From NCBI RefSeq assembly GCF_900497805.2, contig NW_020954570.1:13887940-13951939 (forward strand): DNA of 64,000 bases. The letters are read 5' to 3'. The DNA is from Vombatus ursinus (Eukaryota; Chordata; Mammalia; Diprotodontia; Vombatidae). The notes beneath the pieces were generated by a model. The model had not been told where the DNA came from and ran no database searches. It saw only the letters and a list, made by a program, of their open reading frames with translations. The position numbers and the translations under genes were made by a program. Positions 22,500 through 34,630 of the stretch are shown piece after piece (position 1 is the first letter of the stretch; the number at the start of each line of letters is the position of its first letter).

Positions 22500-22995
22500 G
22501 GGCTGCTCATCCACCTTTTGTGTCCACCTATTACCCAACTCTCACCTGTGACTCCAAGAAGCTGTAGTATCCACAGTGGCCAAATCTAAGTAAAACTGTC
22601 TCAGCAGAAAGTCTAAACCAGATTGAGGGTATCCTATGGGCCTCAAACCTGTTGGTGAGTTAGGAGGATGTCTACCCCAAGCATGTAAGATTTCCCCCAG
22701 TGGAATAGGTAGATGAGAACAATTTATTTCAGTGGCCATGAAGGCAACTGAAGCAAGCACTGTGGAGCATTTAGAGCTTGGTTACACATCAAAGATGCTA
22801 AGATCATCACTGCATCCTGAGCCATCACAAGTCATCCTGACTTTTGTCTTGCCCTGGGACTTGAATGATTCCAGAAGAGAGAACGAGGCTGATGACTTTG
22901 TGCAATTCTGCCTTACTTAAATCCAATTCATGGGCAAGTCAAGACATCACCCTGTGATGTCATTGGTCCTCTTCAAAAATGAAGGATGAACAACA
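22500..22995 (+). mobile_element. RTE-tailed non-autonomous element
   Basis: This is a ~0.5 kb element without a long ORF. Its last ~110 bases ('cttacttaaatccaattcat', 'catcaccctgtgatgtcatt', 'cctcttcaaaaatgaaggat') end in AAC repeats, and the same tail ends the element at 52.5-52.9 kb, whose 5' body differs. An AAC tail is typical of elements moved by RTE-clade LINEs in marsupials. Confidence 0.75.
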
Positions 22996-23204
22996 ACAAC
23001 AAAGATTTTTACTTTCTATTCTTAACTATTTTTTTCTCCTTCCAAGGAAGAACGTACAAAATTAAAAATCATAACCATGCATTTGAATAGAATGAACTCA
23101 CTCATAAAATGGAGGAGAGTAGCAGAATAGATTTGAAAACAGAATAAACAATTTTATTAAAAAAAATATTTTAATACCTTGTGCAACTGTATATTAGTCT
23201 TTCC
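22996..23204. other. AT-rich spacer
   Basis: No gene or repeat is recognised apart from A/T runs at the junction with the L1 that follows. Confidence 0.5.
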
Positions 23205-26200
23205 CCCCAATTTTTTTTTAACATTTTTATTCAAAGTTTTGAGTTCCAAATTCTATCCCTCCTTTCCTCTCTCCCCTCCCCTCTCCTTTAGATGGTAAGC
23301 AATCAGATATAGGTTATACATGTACAATTAAGTAACACATTTCCATATTGTACAAGAAGACTTGAATAAAAGAAAAAAATGAATGAAAGAGAAAAAATAG
23401 CATGCTTCAGTCTGAATTCAATCAATATCGGTTATTTTTCTAGAGATGGATAGTATGCTTCATCATTAGTCCTTTGAGGTTGTCTTGGATCATTGTGTTG
23501 CTGAGAATAGCTAAGTCACAGTTCTTCATCAAATAATATTGATGTTACTGTGTACAGTGTTCTCCTGGTTCTGTTCACTTCACTATGCATGAGTACATGT
23601 GTTTCCAGGTTTTTCTGAAATCATCTTGCTTGTCATTTCTTGTAGCACAATGATACTCCATTACAATCATATACCACAGCTTGTTTAGCCATTCCCTAAT
23701 TGATGGACATCCCTTTGATTTCCAATTCTTAGCCACCACAAAAAGCTGCTATAAATATTTTTGTACTAATAGTTCCTTTCCCTTTTTTTTTTTTGATGTT
23801 TTTAGGATATAGACCTAGCAGTGGTATTGCTGGATCAAAGGGTATGTTCAGTTTTATAGCCCTTTGGGCATAATTCCCAACTGCTTCCCAGAATGGTTGA
23901 ATCAGTTCACAACTTCACCAACAGTGCATTAGTGTCCCAGTTTTCCCACATACCCTCAAACATCCAACATTTTCCTTTTTGGTCATATTAGCCACTATGG
24001 TAGATGTGAGGTGGTACTTCATGTTTTAATTTGCATTTTTCTAATCAATAGTGATTTAGAGCATTTTTTTATATGACTATAGATAGCTTTGATTTCTTTG
24101 TCTGAAAACTGCCTGTTCATATTCTTTGACCATTTATCAGTTGGGGAATGACTTGTATTTTTATAAATTTGACTCAGTTCTCTGTGTATTTGAGAAATGA
24201 GGCCTTTATCAGAGATACTTGTTGCAAAAAATTTTCCCCAGTTTTCTGCTTTTCTTATAATTTTGGTTGCATTGGTTTTATTTGTTCAAAAATTATTAAT
24301 TTTATATAATAAGATTATCTATTGTACACTTTGTAAGGCTCTATATCTTCTTTGGTCCTAAATTCTTCCCTTACCTATAAATTTGATAAACTATTCCATG
24401 CTCTCTTAATTTCCTTATGTTATCATTTTTTATGTGTAAATTGTGTACCTATTTTGACCTTATCTTGGTGAGATGTTGTTCTATGCCTGGTTTCTGCCAT
24501 ACTGTTTTCCATTGTTCCCAACAGTTTCTGTCAAATAATGAATTTTTAGTTCTGAAAGCTTGGATATTTGGGTTTATCATATATTAGATTTCTATTGTCA
24601 CTTACTATAATGAATGTAATTTGTACCAGATCTATTCCACTGATCCATCACTCTATTTCTTAGCCAGTACTATATTGTTTTTGATAATTACTGCTTTATA
24701 ATACAGTTTGACATCTGGTACAGCTAGACCACTTTCTTTCACATTTTTTTTATTACTTTCTTTATTTTTAATTTTCAACATTCACTTCCACAAGATTTTG
24801 AGTTCCAAGTTTTCTCCCCATCTCATCCCTCCCCCACCCCAAGATGGCATGCATTTTGAATGCATATTCTCCTAATCTGCCCTCCCTTCTATCTCTCTCT
24901 ACCTTCTCTTATCCCTTTCCCCTTCAATTTTCCTGTAGGGCAGGATTTTCACTTTTTTTTTTCATTTATTCCCTTGATATCCTTGAACTTTTGTTCTTCC
25001 AGATGAATTTTATTATTTTTTTCTAGCTCTACAAAATATTTTTTGATAGTTTGATTGGTGTGGCACTGGATAAATAGATTAATTTGGCAGAATTGTCATT
25101 TTTAGTATATTGGCTTGGCCTACCCATGAATAATTAATATTTTTCCAGATATTTATATCTGACTTTCTTTGTGTGAAAAGCATTTTATAATTGTGTTCAT
25201 ATAGTTCCTGGGTTTGTCTTGGCAGGTAGATTCCCAAATATTTTATATTGTCCACAGTTATTTTAATTTCTCTTTCTATCTCTTGCAGCTGGACTTTGTT
25301 GGTAGTATATAGAAATGCTGGTGACTTCTGTGGATTTATTTTGTATCCTGCAACTTTGCTAAAGTTGTTAATAATTTCAAGTAGTTTTTAGTTAATTCTC
25401 TAGGATTTTCTAAGTATATTATCATATCATCTGCAAAGAGTGATAGTTTTGTTTCCTCATTGCCCATTCTAATTCTTTTAATTAATTTTTTTCTCTTATT
25501 CCTATAGCTAGTATTTCTAGTACAATATTAAATAATAGATGTGATAATGGGCATCCTTGCTTCACCCCTGATTGTATTGGGAAGGCTTCTAGCTTATCCC
25601 CATTACAGATAATCCTTGTTGATATTGCTTACCATTTTAAAGTAAGCTCCATTAATTCCTATGCTTTCTAGTTTCAATAGGAATGGGTGCTGTATTTTGT
25701 CAAAGACTTTTTATACATCTAAAGAGATAATCATATGATTTCTGTTGGGTGTTTTATTGATATGGTCAGTTATGCTGATAGTTTCCTTAATATTGAACCA
25801 GCCCTGCATTCCTGGTATAAATCCCATCTTGTCATAGTGTATGATCCTAGTGATAAGTTGCTGTATTTCTTTGCTAGTATTTTATTTAAAATTTTTGCAC
25901 CAATATTCATTAGAGGAATTGCTCTATAATTTTCTTTCTCTTTTTTGGCTCTTCCTGGTTTGGGTATCAGCACCATATTTGTGTTGTAAAAGGGATTTGG
26001 TAAGATTCCTTTTGAATTGGGATTAATTGTTCTTTAAACGTTTGGTAGAATTCACTTGTAAACCATCTGGTCCTAGGGATTTTTTTCTTAGAAGTTCATT
26101 GATGGCTTGTTCAATTACTTTTTTCTAAAATTAGGTTAAGTATTTTATTTCTTCTTCCCTTAATCTAGTTAATTTATATTTTTGTAGATAGATGTCCATT

Positions 26201-27520
26201 TCATTTAGATTGTCAAATTTATTGGCATGTAATTGGGCAAAATAGCTATTAACAATTGTCTTAATTTCCTCTTTGTTTGTGGTAAATCACCCCTTTCATT
26301 TTTGATACTAGCAATTTGGTTTTCTTCTTTCCTTTTTTAAAACAAATTAACCAATGTTTTATCTGTTATTGATTTTTTTCATAAAACCAGTTTCTAGTTT
26401 TATTTATTAATTTAATGGTTTTCTTACTTTCAATTTTATTAATCTCTCCTTTAATTTTCAGGATTTCCAATTTGTTGTATAATTAGGGATTTTTAATTTG
26501 TTCTTTTTCTAGTTTTTTCTAGTTGCATGTGCAATTCATTTATCTACTTTTTCTCTATTTTACTGATGTAAGCAATTAGAGATATCAATTTTCTCCTAAG
26601 TACCTCTTTGGCTGCATCCCATAAATTTTGGTATACTGTCTTGTCATTTTCTTTAATGAAATTGTTGATTGTTTCTATGATTTGTTCTTTAACCCACTTT
26701 TTTTTTTAGTAGATTATTTAATTTCCAATTAATTTTTAATCTCTCTTTCCATTGTCCATTATTGAATGTAATTTCTATTGCATTATGATCTGAAAAGGAT
26801 GCGTTTAGTATTTCTGCTTTTTTGCATTTCGTTGTGAGGTTTTTATGTCCTAATACATGGTCAATTTTTCTGTAGATGGCATGTATAGCTGATAGAAAGG
26901 TATATTCCTTTCTATTCCCATTTAATTTTCTCCAGAGATACATCATATCTAACTTTTCCAGAATTGTATTCACCTTCTTAACTTCTTTCTTGTTTATTAT
27001 TTGGTTAGATTTATCTAGTTCTTAGAGAAGAAAGTTGAGGTTCCCCACTAGTATAATTTTATAGTCTATTTCTTCCTATAACTAATTCAACTTCTCCTTC
27101 AGAAATTTAGATGCTATACCATTTGGTGCATATATGTTTAGTATTGACATGACTTCATTGTTTATGATACCTTTCAGCCAGATATAGTTTCCTTCTTTAT
27201 CTCTTTTAATTAGATCTATTTTCACTTTTGCTTTGTCTGACATCCTGATTGCTACCCCTGCTTTCTTTGCTTCAGCTGAAGCATAATATATTCTGCTCCA
27301 GCCTTTTACCTTCACTGTGTGTATCTCTCTGCTTCAAATGTGTTTCCTGTAAACAATGCATTGTAGGATTCTTGTTTTTAATCCATTCTGCTATCTGCTT
27401 CCATTTTGTGGGTGACTTCATCCCATTCACATTTATAGTTATGATAACTAACTGTGTATTTCCCTCCATTGCTATTTTTGCTTGTTTATCCCCCTTTCTC
27501 TCTTACCCCCCACCTAGCTG
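23205..27520 (-). mobile_element. L1, near-complete ORF2 plus 3' UTR, decayed
   Basis: This minus-strand L1 runs from the 3' UTR at 23205 to the ORF2 start near 27469. The N-terminal endonuclease block reads 'ITINVNGMKSPTKWKQIAEW' and then 'LQETHLK'. Later pieces include 'ILNIYAPN', 'FSDHNAIEI' and, in the polymerase part, '[20 protein letters not shown]' (25.8-26.0 kb). These are apurinic endonuclease and reverse-transcriptase landmarks in the right order. ORF1 and the 5' UTR are missing. There are numerous stops and frame changes, plus a ~0.2 kb insertion at about 24750-24950. It cannot be active. Confidence 0.9.
24752..24950 (-). mobile_element. L1/half-L1 3'-UTR fragment inserted in L1
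   Basis: A second 3' UTR, with 'acattcacttccacaagatt' and 'ttttcctgtagggcaggatt', interrupts the ORF2 of the surrounding L1. The phrases 'ttcacattttttt' and 'ttcacttttttttt' on its two sides look like the target duplication. It is truncated to about 200 bp. Confidence 0.7.
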
Positions 27521-28082
27521 CTCCTAGCCCATAATAGGTAGTACATAAATGCTTGTTTTCTTCCTTATTTCCTTCCTTCTAAGATTTTGATGAGTGACTG
27601 TTGCTAGATGATGTGGTGTCAAAGGGACTGCAGACAGTCCTCCTTTCCCCCCTCTCATCTCTCCTTCCCGTTAACTACCCTATCCCTCTGAGTTTTGTAT
27701 TTCCTTTCTTCCTGTGAAGAGATAAATAAAGAAAAGTTGATTCTACCTTTTTTTTTTCTAGGAAAAAATCATAGACATTTTTATTTAGAAGTAGACAGAT
27801 GAGCATGGAATGCTGTAGTATGTCCCATTTAACTGGTGGGTCATTCTTACTCAACCCCATTGATCTATTTTACACTGCAGGTAGAACAAAGAGGATAAAG
27901 AGAAGAGCAAGAGATGGCAATCCTGGACTTCAAGGTTCCTGAATTCTTAGGTGACAAAGGCATATTGCAGTTGCATATATTTTCAACCATATGGTCCTAG
28001 GAGAGGGGGAACATGTGGCAATGTATTGAGAATTCCTGACCCACAAGCTATAGAAAGAGAAAGGGGGTTTCTGAGCAGTGTT
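27521..28082. other. Spacer with an L2-like tail
   Basis: Bases 27525-27560 resemble an L2 3' end ('gtagtacataaatgcttgtt'). The rest is not recognised and has no coding signal. Confidence 0.45.
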
Positions 28083-28246
28083 TTTTGGTTTTGTTTTGTT
28101 TTGTTTCTTGGTGAGGCAATCAGGGTTAAGTGACTTGCCCAGGGTCACACAGCTAGTAAGTGTTATGTGTCTGAGGCCGAATTTGAACTCAGGTCCTCCT
28201 GACTCCAAGGCCAGAACTCTAGCCACTACGCCACCTAGCTGTCCCC
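28083..28246 (-). mobile_element. Marsupial tRNA/CORE-SINE, antisense
   Basis: The reverse-complement SINE runs from a T-rich tail ('tttggttttgttttgtttt') through 'gcccagggtcacacagctag' to 'ccacctagctgtcccc'. The target duplication 'ctg(a/c)gcagtgtt', with one mismatch, lies at 28071-28082 and 28247-28258. Confidence 0.93.
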
Positions 28247-28258
28247 CTGCGCAGTGTT

Positions 28259-29188
28259 AGCCTTAAGGGTGGCCTCTCTAACAACTTTTAGATATCTGGG
28301 ATCTAGCTTTCTAAAGAAAGGAGAATGTTTTGACCATGCCAATCTCTTAGAGAGAAGAGAATATGGGATTCCTCCCTTTTAGAATCAGCTTGTTGGGGAA
28401 AAAAGCAAAGTATACACACCCTTAGAGCTGGAGTAAAAGCAAAGAACTACTGCAAGATAAGGAAGAGCAAAAGACCTGAGACTTGTCTTTTATTACCATG
28501 AATCACTTAAGTTTAGTGATAAAGGGAGTTGCCTCTCTAGCAACTCAAAATTCATTTTCCTTAAAGGAATTAGGGTTGAAGTGGAGATCAACTGAATGCT
28601 AAGTAGTCACCTCTTTAGAAACCAAAAGTTTTGTTTTCATTCCTTTTCTTCCTTCCTCCTATCTCTCTTCCTTTTCTTTCCTTCTTTCCTTCCAAAAAGG
28701 GAGAGGGGGACAGTGAAGAAGCAATGACCACATGGAGTTCCCCCTCCACCCCAATCAGCAAGAATGTCAAACCTAGCTATTAGTGATTTTTAAACAGGCA
28801 TTTATTCTCACTGACTTTTGATTAAACTTTCAGTGGGAGAAAGGAGGAAAACTGAGATTACTTCTTTCTCTCCACCTTCTCAGCCTTGGCCAGGATAGAG
28901 ATTACAAAAATAAAGACAGATAAGAAGAAATATTTTTTATTTTATTTTATTTTTTCCTTCTTTTTTTCTCCTGGTTGGCAGAAATCCATAACATTATAAA
29001 CTAGACACTAAAATTTGTAACTAACATGTAATATATTTACTGTAAACTTCCAAATTATGGTTTAGTTAAGGGTTTGGAGTTTTGGAAAGAGATCTGAGAA
29101 GGTTTTGATTCTATTCGGATAAGAAGGATTTGAGAAACTTTTTAGGGAAATTCCTGTTAGCAATGTCAGATGGACAGTATTCTATCCG
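28259..29188. other. Unique sequence
   Basis: I see no gene, RNA or named repeat. A short phrase, 'ggcctctctaacaac' / 'tgcctctctagcaac', recurs at about 28270 and 28530, and there is an (ATTTT)n-like run at 28935-28955. Confidence 0.5.
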
Positions 29189-30416
29189 GTTATAATGTCT
29201 GAGGAGATAAAGAACATTATGAAATGCAAAATGGATAATTTTGATTATATCAAATTGAAAAGTTTTTGCACAAACAAAGCCAATGCAGCCAAGATTAGGA
29301 GGGAAGCAGAAAACTGGGAAAGAATTTTTACAACCAGTGTCTCTGATAAAGGCGTCATTTCTAAAATATATAGAGAAATAAGTCAAATTTATAAGAACAC
29401 AAGTCATTCCCCAATTGATAAATGGCCAAAGGATATGAACAGGCAGTTTTCAGATGAAGAAATTAAAGCCATCTACAATCATATAAAAAAAATGCTCTAA
29501 ATCACTATTGATTAGAGTAATGCAAATCAAAACAACTCTGAGGTACTACATCACACCTATTAGATTGGCTAACATGACAAAACAGGAAAATGATAAATGC
29601 TGGAGAAGATGTGGAAAAATTGGAACACTAATGTATTGTTGGTGGAGTTGTCAAATGATCCAACCACTTTGGAAAGCAATTTGGAACTATGCCCAAAGGG
29701 CCATAAAAATGTGCATACCCTTTGACACAGCAATAGTACTTCTAGGGCTGTATCCCAAAGAGATCATACAAATGGGAAAAGGACCCACATGTACAAAAAT
29801 ATTTATAGCAGCTCTTTCTGTGGTGGCAAAAATTGGAAATTGAAGGAATGCCCATCAATTAGGGAATGGCTGAATAAGTTGTGGTATATGAATGTAATGA
29901 AATACTATTGTGTTATAAGAAATAATGAGCAGGCAGACCTCAGAAAAATCTGGAAAGACTTGTATGGACTGATACTGAGTGAAGTGAGCAGAAGCAGGAG
30001 AACATTGTACACAGTAACAGCCACATTATGTGATGACTAACTTTGATAGACTTAGCCTTTCTCGGCAATGCAAAGATCTAAGACATCTCCAAAAGTCTCA
30101 TGATGGAAAATGCTATCTACATCCAGACACAGAACTATGGAGTTTGAATGCAGATCAAAGCATACTATTTGCTCTTTTTTTTCTTCTGTTTTGTTTTGTT
30201 TCCTCCTTCTTGTGGTTCTTCCTATTGATTCTAATCCTTCCTTACAACATGACTAAGGTGAAAATATGTTTAATAGGAATATATATAGAGAACCTATATC
30301 AGATTGCACACCGTCTTGGGGAGGGAGGCATGGAGTGGGAAAAAAAGTAAAACTCAAAAGCGTATGGAAGTGATTGTTGAAAACTAAAAATGAATTGATA
30401 AAAAAAGTTATAATGT
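29189..30416 (+). mobile_element. L1 3' end, 5'-truncated, with perfect target duplication
   Basis: A 1.2 kb L1 fragment covers the last ~280 codons of ORF2 and the 3' UTR. The frames hold 'MKCKMDNFDYIKLKSFCTNK', '[20 protein letters not shown]' and 'CWRRCGKIG', then 'NVMKYYCVIRNNEQADLRKI', ending at 'LCDD' and a stop near 30040. Two interruptions separate these blocks: a stop near 29500 and a frame change near 29840. The perfect 10-bp duplication 'gttataatgt' lies at 29189-29198 and 30407-30416. It is among the least diverged L1s in the window. Confidence 0.93.
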
Positions 30417-30619
30417 TTGCCAAATGGAAACTATTAGAAGTAAATTTGCAGCATAAAATTATCAGAGTACCATTAGTAATTATAAATCCAGATTTGATTT
30501 GGTTGGTTTGTCCTGAAACTAAATTATAATGTGGTTTCATTTAAAGGGGGTGTGTTCTCCTATTAGAATATTTGTAGTAAGTCAGAATTTGATGAAAAAT
30601 ATATTTGATATTTGGCATT

Positions 30620-30860
30620 ATGGTGATATGCTTAGAAACTGCATGTATCAGAAAGTCCTGAGTTCAAATCTAGTCTCAGAAATTTATTAGCTATGTGACC
30701 TGTTTGCCTCAGTTTCTCCATGTATAAAATGGGAAAATGATAGCAGCTACCTCCCAGTGTTGTTGTGAATAGTAAGTGGAATAAATTGTAAAGTGCTTGG
30801 CATCATGCCTAACACATGATAAGCACCATAGAAATGTTAGCTATTATTCTTATTAAGTAT
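30620..30860 (+). mobile_element. MIR / MAR1 CORE-SINE
   Basis: The core 'gttcaaatctagtctcagaa' is followed by 'tcagtttctccatgtataaa' and 'cttggcatcatgcctaacac', ending in 'gttagctattattct'. Plus strand, diverged. Confidence 0.8.
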
Positions 30861-31344
30861 AATTACTCTATACTGTGTTTGAATGTGATTAATATAAAAT
30901 GCCAAATTGCTAGATAGCGATTTTCTATATAAGTGGATTTGGAGATGCATTCAAATGAATTGATATTATTTGTTTGGCAAAAACTTTTTTTAGAATCCAT
31001 AACGTTGTTTGGGTTATTTTTATATTTTTTAATTTCTTATATTACGAAATTTGGGAAACTTTTGTATCAGAAATACCGTTAGAAAAGTAATTTCTCTTTT
31101 AATCTGTATACTATTAGATATGACTTTAGATGTTAAAGAATGTGGTCAAATGTTTGAAAACTTAAATATTTAATTGGGTACATATATATATATATTTTTT
31201 TAATGGAAAATTTACTGTTTAGGGTGGTGGGGGAAGTAGTCAAGATCTCTTAAGTTGTCAATATCTGTGAAGGTTTTAGGACTTTCTTTTCAGGCAGAGT
31301 CATAAGATGTTATCAGCCCTGCTGAAAGCATGTGGTAAAATGAT

Positions 31345-32110
31345 GAAGCAATAAAGTTTGAGAAACTAGGACCGCTCTCATTCAAAGTAGAGAACTTACA
31401 GGTTGGATTTTAGTAAAGAGTGAATTTATCTGAGATTATTTGGTTATCACTTGTGAATATTATGATACTGTACCTGTTAATAAATAGTATGCATTGAAGT
31501 TATATCTTTGAACTAACTTGGTAACAAGAGAGTTTAGATTAAAAGGTTTCAATTTTGCCTCAAGGGTTAATAAGTAATATGGATATCTTTTATTCTAGAA
31601 ATTTACAGTAGCCAACATTTTCTGGGGTTTTGAGTCAACTAGCATGTATTCAATGTATGTGTGGAACTCTAGAATGTGATTATTCTTAATTTATAAATGA
31701 AGGATAAATGAAATGTCCTTTTATGTGTCATTGATGAGTTAACAGTTATGAAACATGAGAAAATTGATAATAATTTCGTCCTAAACTGTGATTAGTAAAA
31801 AAAACAATGTTCTATTTGAGGTAAAATCTCTTGGGTCTATAATTTAACATTGTTCTAAGTTTTAACTTCAGGTATGAATGCCTGAATTGTCATGAAGTCA
31901 ATGTCCACCATTCAAGGGGAATGTCATGTGCTGCCCAAAAGGAATACAATCTGAGAATGGCTACAGGTAAATGTCTGTCCCTGGGAAAAGTTGAGGGGAT
32001 GATTTTGAGTAAGCAAAAGTAGGATCCTCTGAACTCAGTTTCCCATTGTGCTATTTTCTTTCTGAACAGGAAATTTTCCACCCAGTTAACTCTGAGCCTC
32101 ATAAATACCT
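31345..32110 (+). repeat. Dispersed repeat of unknown class, copy 1
   Basis: Two blocks here match, in the same order and strand, blocks at 61.3-62.1 kb. Block one is around 'tttatctgagattattt' (31426). Block two (31950-32095) shares 'tctgtccctgggaaaa' against 'tctgtccctagaaaaa', and 'gttaactctgagcct' against 'gttaattctgagcct'. Spacing differs only slightly. It may belong to an old LTR element, but no coding or LTR signature is visible. Confidence 0.5.
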
Positions 32111-32445
32111 ACCAAGTCAGAGGGAATCAAGGATATCTATATGCTGAAATCCTTTTTACATTGAGTATCTAAAAAACTCTATTTTTCTATTTTTTTTTGT
32201 TTAGCAATGAGTTTATGCTTTTATATTCATCTTTCATTTCTTGCACTTGCTTCCATTTTCCTCTTATTATCTAAGTTGATTTATGAATTCCTTATGCATA
32301 GAAGAGTCTCTTTAAGTATCTACTCTTTTCCTCATTGAAATTGTCTTTGCTTTGTCCTCTACCCTCCACCCCAGGACTGCTTTTAGCTAAATTCCAGACA
32401 TTTTGGTATATTGTTTCATCTCAATACTTATAATTTCATTATTTT
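32111..32445. other. AT-rich spacer
   Basis: Bases near 32375-32440 ('ccagacattttggtatattg') faintly resemble antisense L1 ORF2. Nothing else is recognised. Confidence 0.4.
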
Positions 32446-34630
32446 TATACTTTATTAATTTATTTTGATTTATCAACACTCACTTCCACAAGCTTTTGAG
32501 TTTTAAATTTTACTCCCTCTCTCTCCCCACCTCCCTTCCCTCGACAGTGTGCAATCTGATATAGGCTATACATATACATTCCTGTTAAACATATTTTCAC
32601 ATTAGTGATGTTGTAAGTAAGAATTAGAACCAATAGGAGAAACCACCAGAAAGAGGAAACAGAACACAACAGAAGAAAAAAAAAAGCAAATACTATGCTT
32701 CCATCTGCATTCAAACTCCATAGTTCTTTCTTTGGATGGGGATTGCATTTTCAATCATGAGGCCTTTGGAGATGTCTTAGATCCCTGCATTGCTCAGAAG
32801 GGTTAAGTCTATCAATATTAGTCATTGCAACATGGCTGTTACTATGTACAATGTTCTCCTGGTTCTGCTCACTTCATTCAGCAACAGACCATATAAGTCT
32901 TTCCAGGTTTTTCTCAAGTCTGCCTGCTCATCATTTCTTAAAGCACAATAGTATTCCATTACATTCATATACCATAACTTGTTCAGCCATTCCCCAACTG
33001 CACCACAAAAAGAGCTACTATAAATATCTTTGTGCATGTGGATCCTTTTCCCATTTGTATGATCTCTTTGGGATACAGCCCTAGAAATGCTATTGCTGGG
33101 TCAAAGGCTATGCACATTTTTGTAGCCCTTTGGGCGTAGTTCCAAATTGCTCTCCAGAATGGTTGGATCATTTCACAACTCCACCAGCAATGCATTAGAG
33201 TTCCAATTTTCCCACATCTTCTCCAACATTTATTATTTTCCTGTTTTGTCATGTTAGCCAATCTGATAGGTGTGATGTGGTACCTCAGAGTTGTTTTGAT
33301 TTGCATTTCTCTAATCAATAGTGATTTAGAGCATTTTTTCATATGACTGTAGATGGCTTTAATTTCTTCATCTGAAAACTGCCTGTTCATATCCTTTGGC
33401 CATTTATCAATTGGGGAATGACTAGTATTCTTATAAATTTAACTTAATTCTCTATATGTTTTAGAAATGAGACCTTTATCAGAGAGACTGGTTGTTAGAA
33501 TTCTTTCCCAATTTTCTACTTTCCTTGTAATCTCGGTTGCATTGGCTTTGTTTGTGCAAAAACTTTTCAATTTAATGTAATCAAAATTATCCATTTTGCA
33601 TTTCATAATATTCTCTATCTCCTGTTTGGTCATGAATTCTTCTGTTCTCCATAAATCTGATAAGTAAAGTATTCCTTGTTCTCCTTGTTTGCTTACAGTA
33701 TCAGCCTTTCTATCTAAATCATAAATTCATTTTGACTTTTGGTCTATGCCTAGTTTCTGTCATGCTCTTTTCCAGTTTTCCCAGCAGTTTTTGTCAACTA
33801 GTGGGTTCTTATCCCAGAAGCTGGGGTCTTTGGGTTTATCAAATAATAGATTACTATAGTCATTAACTACCATGTCTTGCATACTTAACCTATTCCACTG
33901 ATCCACTACTCTATTTCTTAGCCAGTACCAAGCAGTTTTGATGATTGCTGCTTTATAATACAATTTAAGATCTGGAATGGCTAGGCCACCTTCCCCTGCA
34001 TTTCTTTTCATTAGTTCCCTCTATATTCTGGCCCTTTTGTTATTCTAAATGAATCTTGTCATTGTTTTTTCTAACTCTATAAAATAATTTTTTGGTAGTT
34101 TGATTGGTATGGCATTGAATAAGTAAATTAGTTTAGGTAGAATTGTCGTTTTTATTATATTAGCTTGGCCTACCCATGAGCAACTGATGTTTTTCCAATT
34201 ATTTAGATCTGACTATTTGTGTGAAAAGTATTTTGTAATTGTGTTCATATAGTTCCTTGGTTTGTTTCAGGAGGTAGACTCCTAAATATTTTATAATGTC
34301 TACAATAAGTTTAAATGGAATTTCTCTTTCTATCTCTTGCTGTTGGGCTTTGTTGGTAATATATAGAAATGCCAGTGATTTTTGTAGGTTTATTTTATAG
34401 CCTGCAACTTTGCTAAAGTTGTTTATTATTTCAAGTAGTTTTTTACTTGATTCTCTAGGATTCTCTAAGTGTATCATCATATCATCTGCAGAGTGATAGC
34501 TTTGTTTCTTCTTTTTCTATTCTAATAACCTTTAATTTCTTTTTCTTCTCTTATTGCTAAAGCTAACATTTCCAGTGCAATATTGAACAACGGTGGTGAT
34601 AATGGACATCCTTGTTTTACCCCGGATCTT
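32446..34630 (-). mobile_element. L1, 3' UTR and ORF2 C-terminal half, antisense
   Basis: This minus-strand L1 extends from its 3' UTR at 32446 up to the reverse-transcriptase core. It includes A-D-D-M-M just upstream of 'IHLENPRESSKKLLEIINNF' (34.4-34.5 kb, the catalytic Asp pair) and K-Q-G-C-P-L-S near 34600, then ends abruptly near 34630. Downstream blocks 'MKRNAGEGGLAIPDLKLYYK' (34.0 kb) and '[20 protein letters not shown]' (33.4 kb) are well kept. A few stops and frame changes are present. The abrupt end lies about 85 bases from the assembly gap. Confidence 0.9.

Noticed and set aside
27930-28226. Frame reading 'MARVLALESGGPEFKFGLRH'
   Set aside because: It is the translated antisense SINE; the same peptide recurs at the other SINE copies near 4.4 kb and 49.9 kb.
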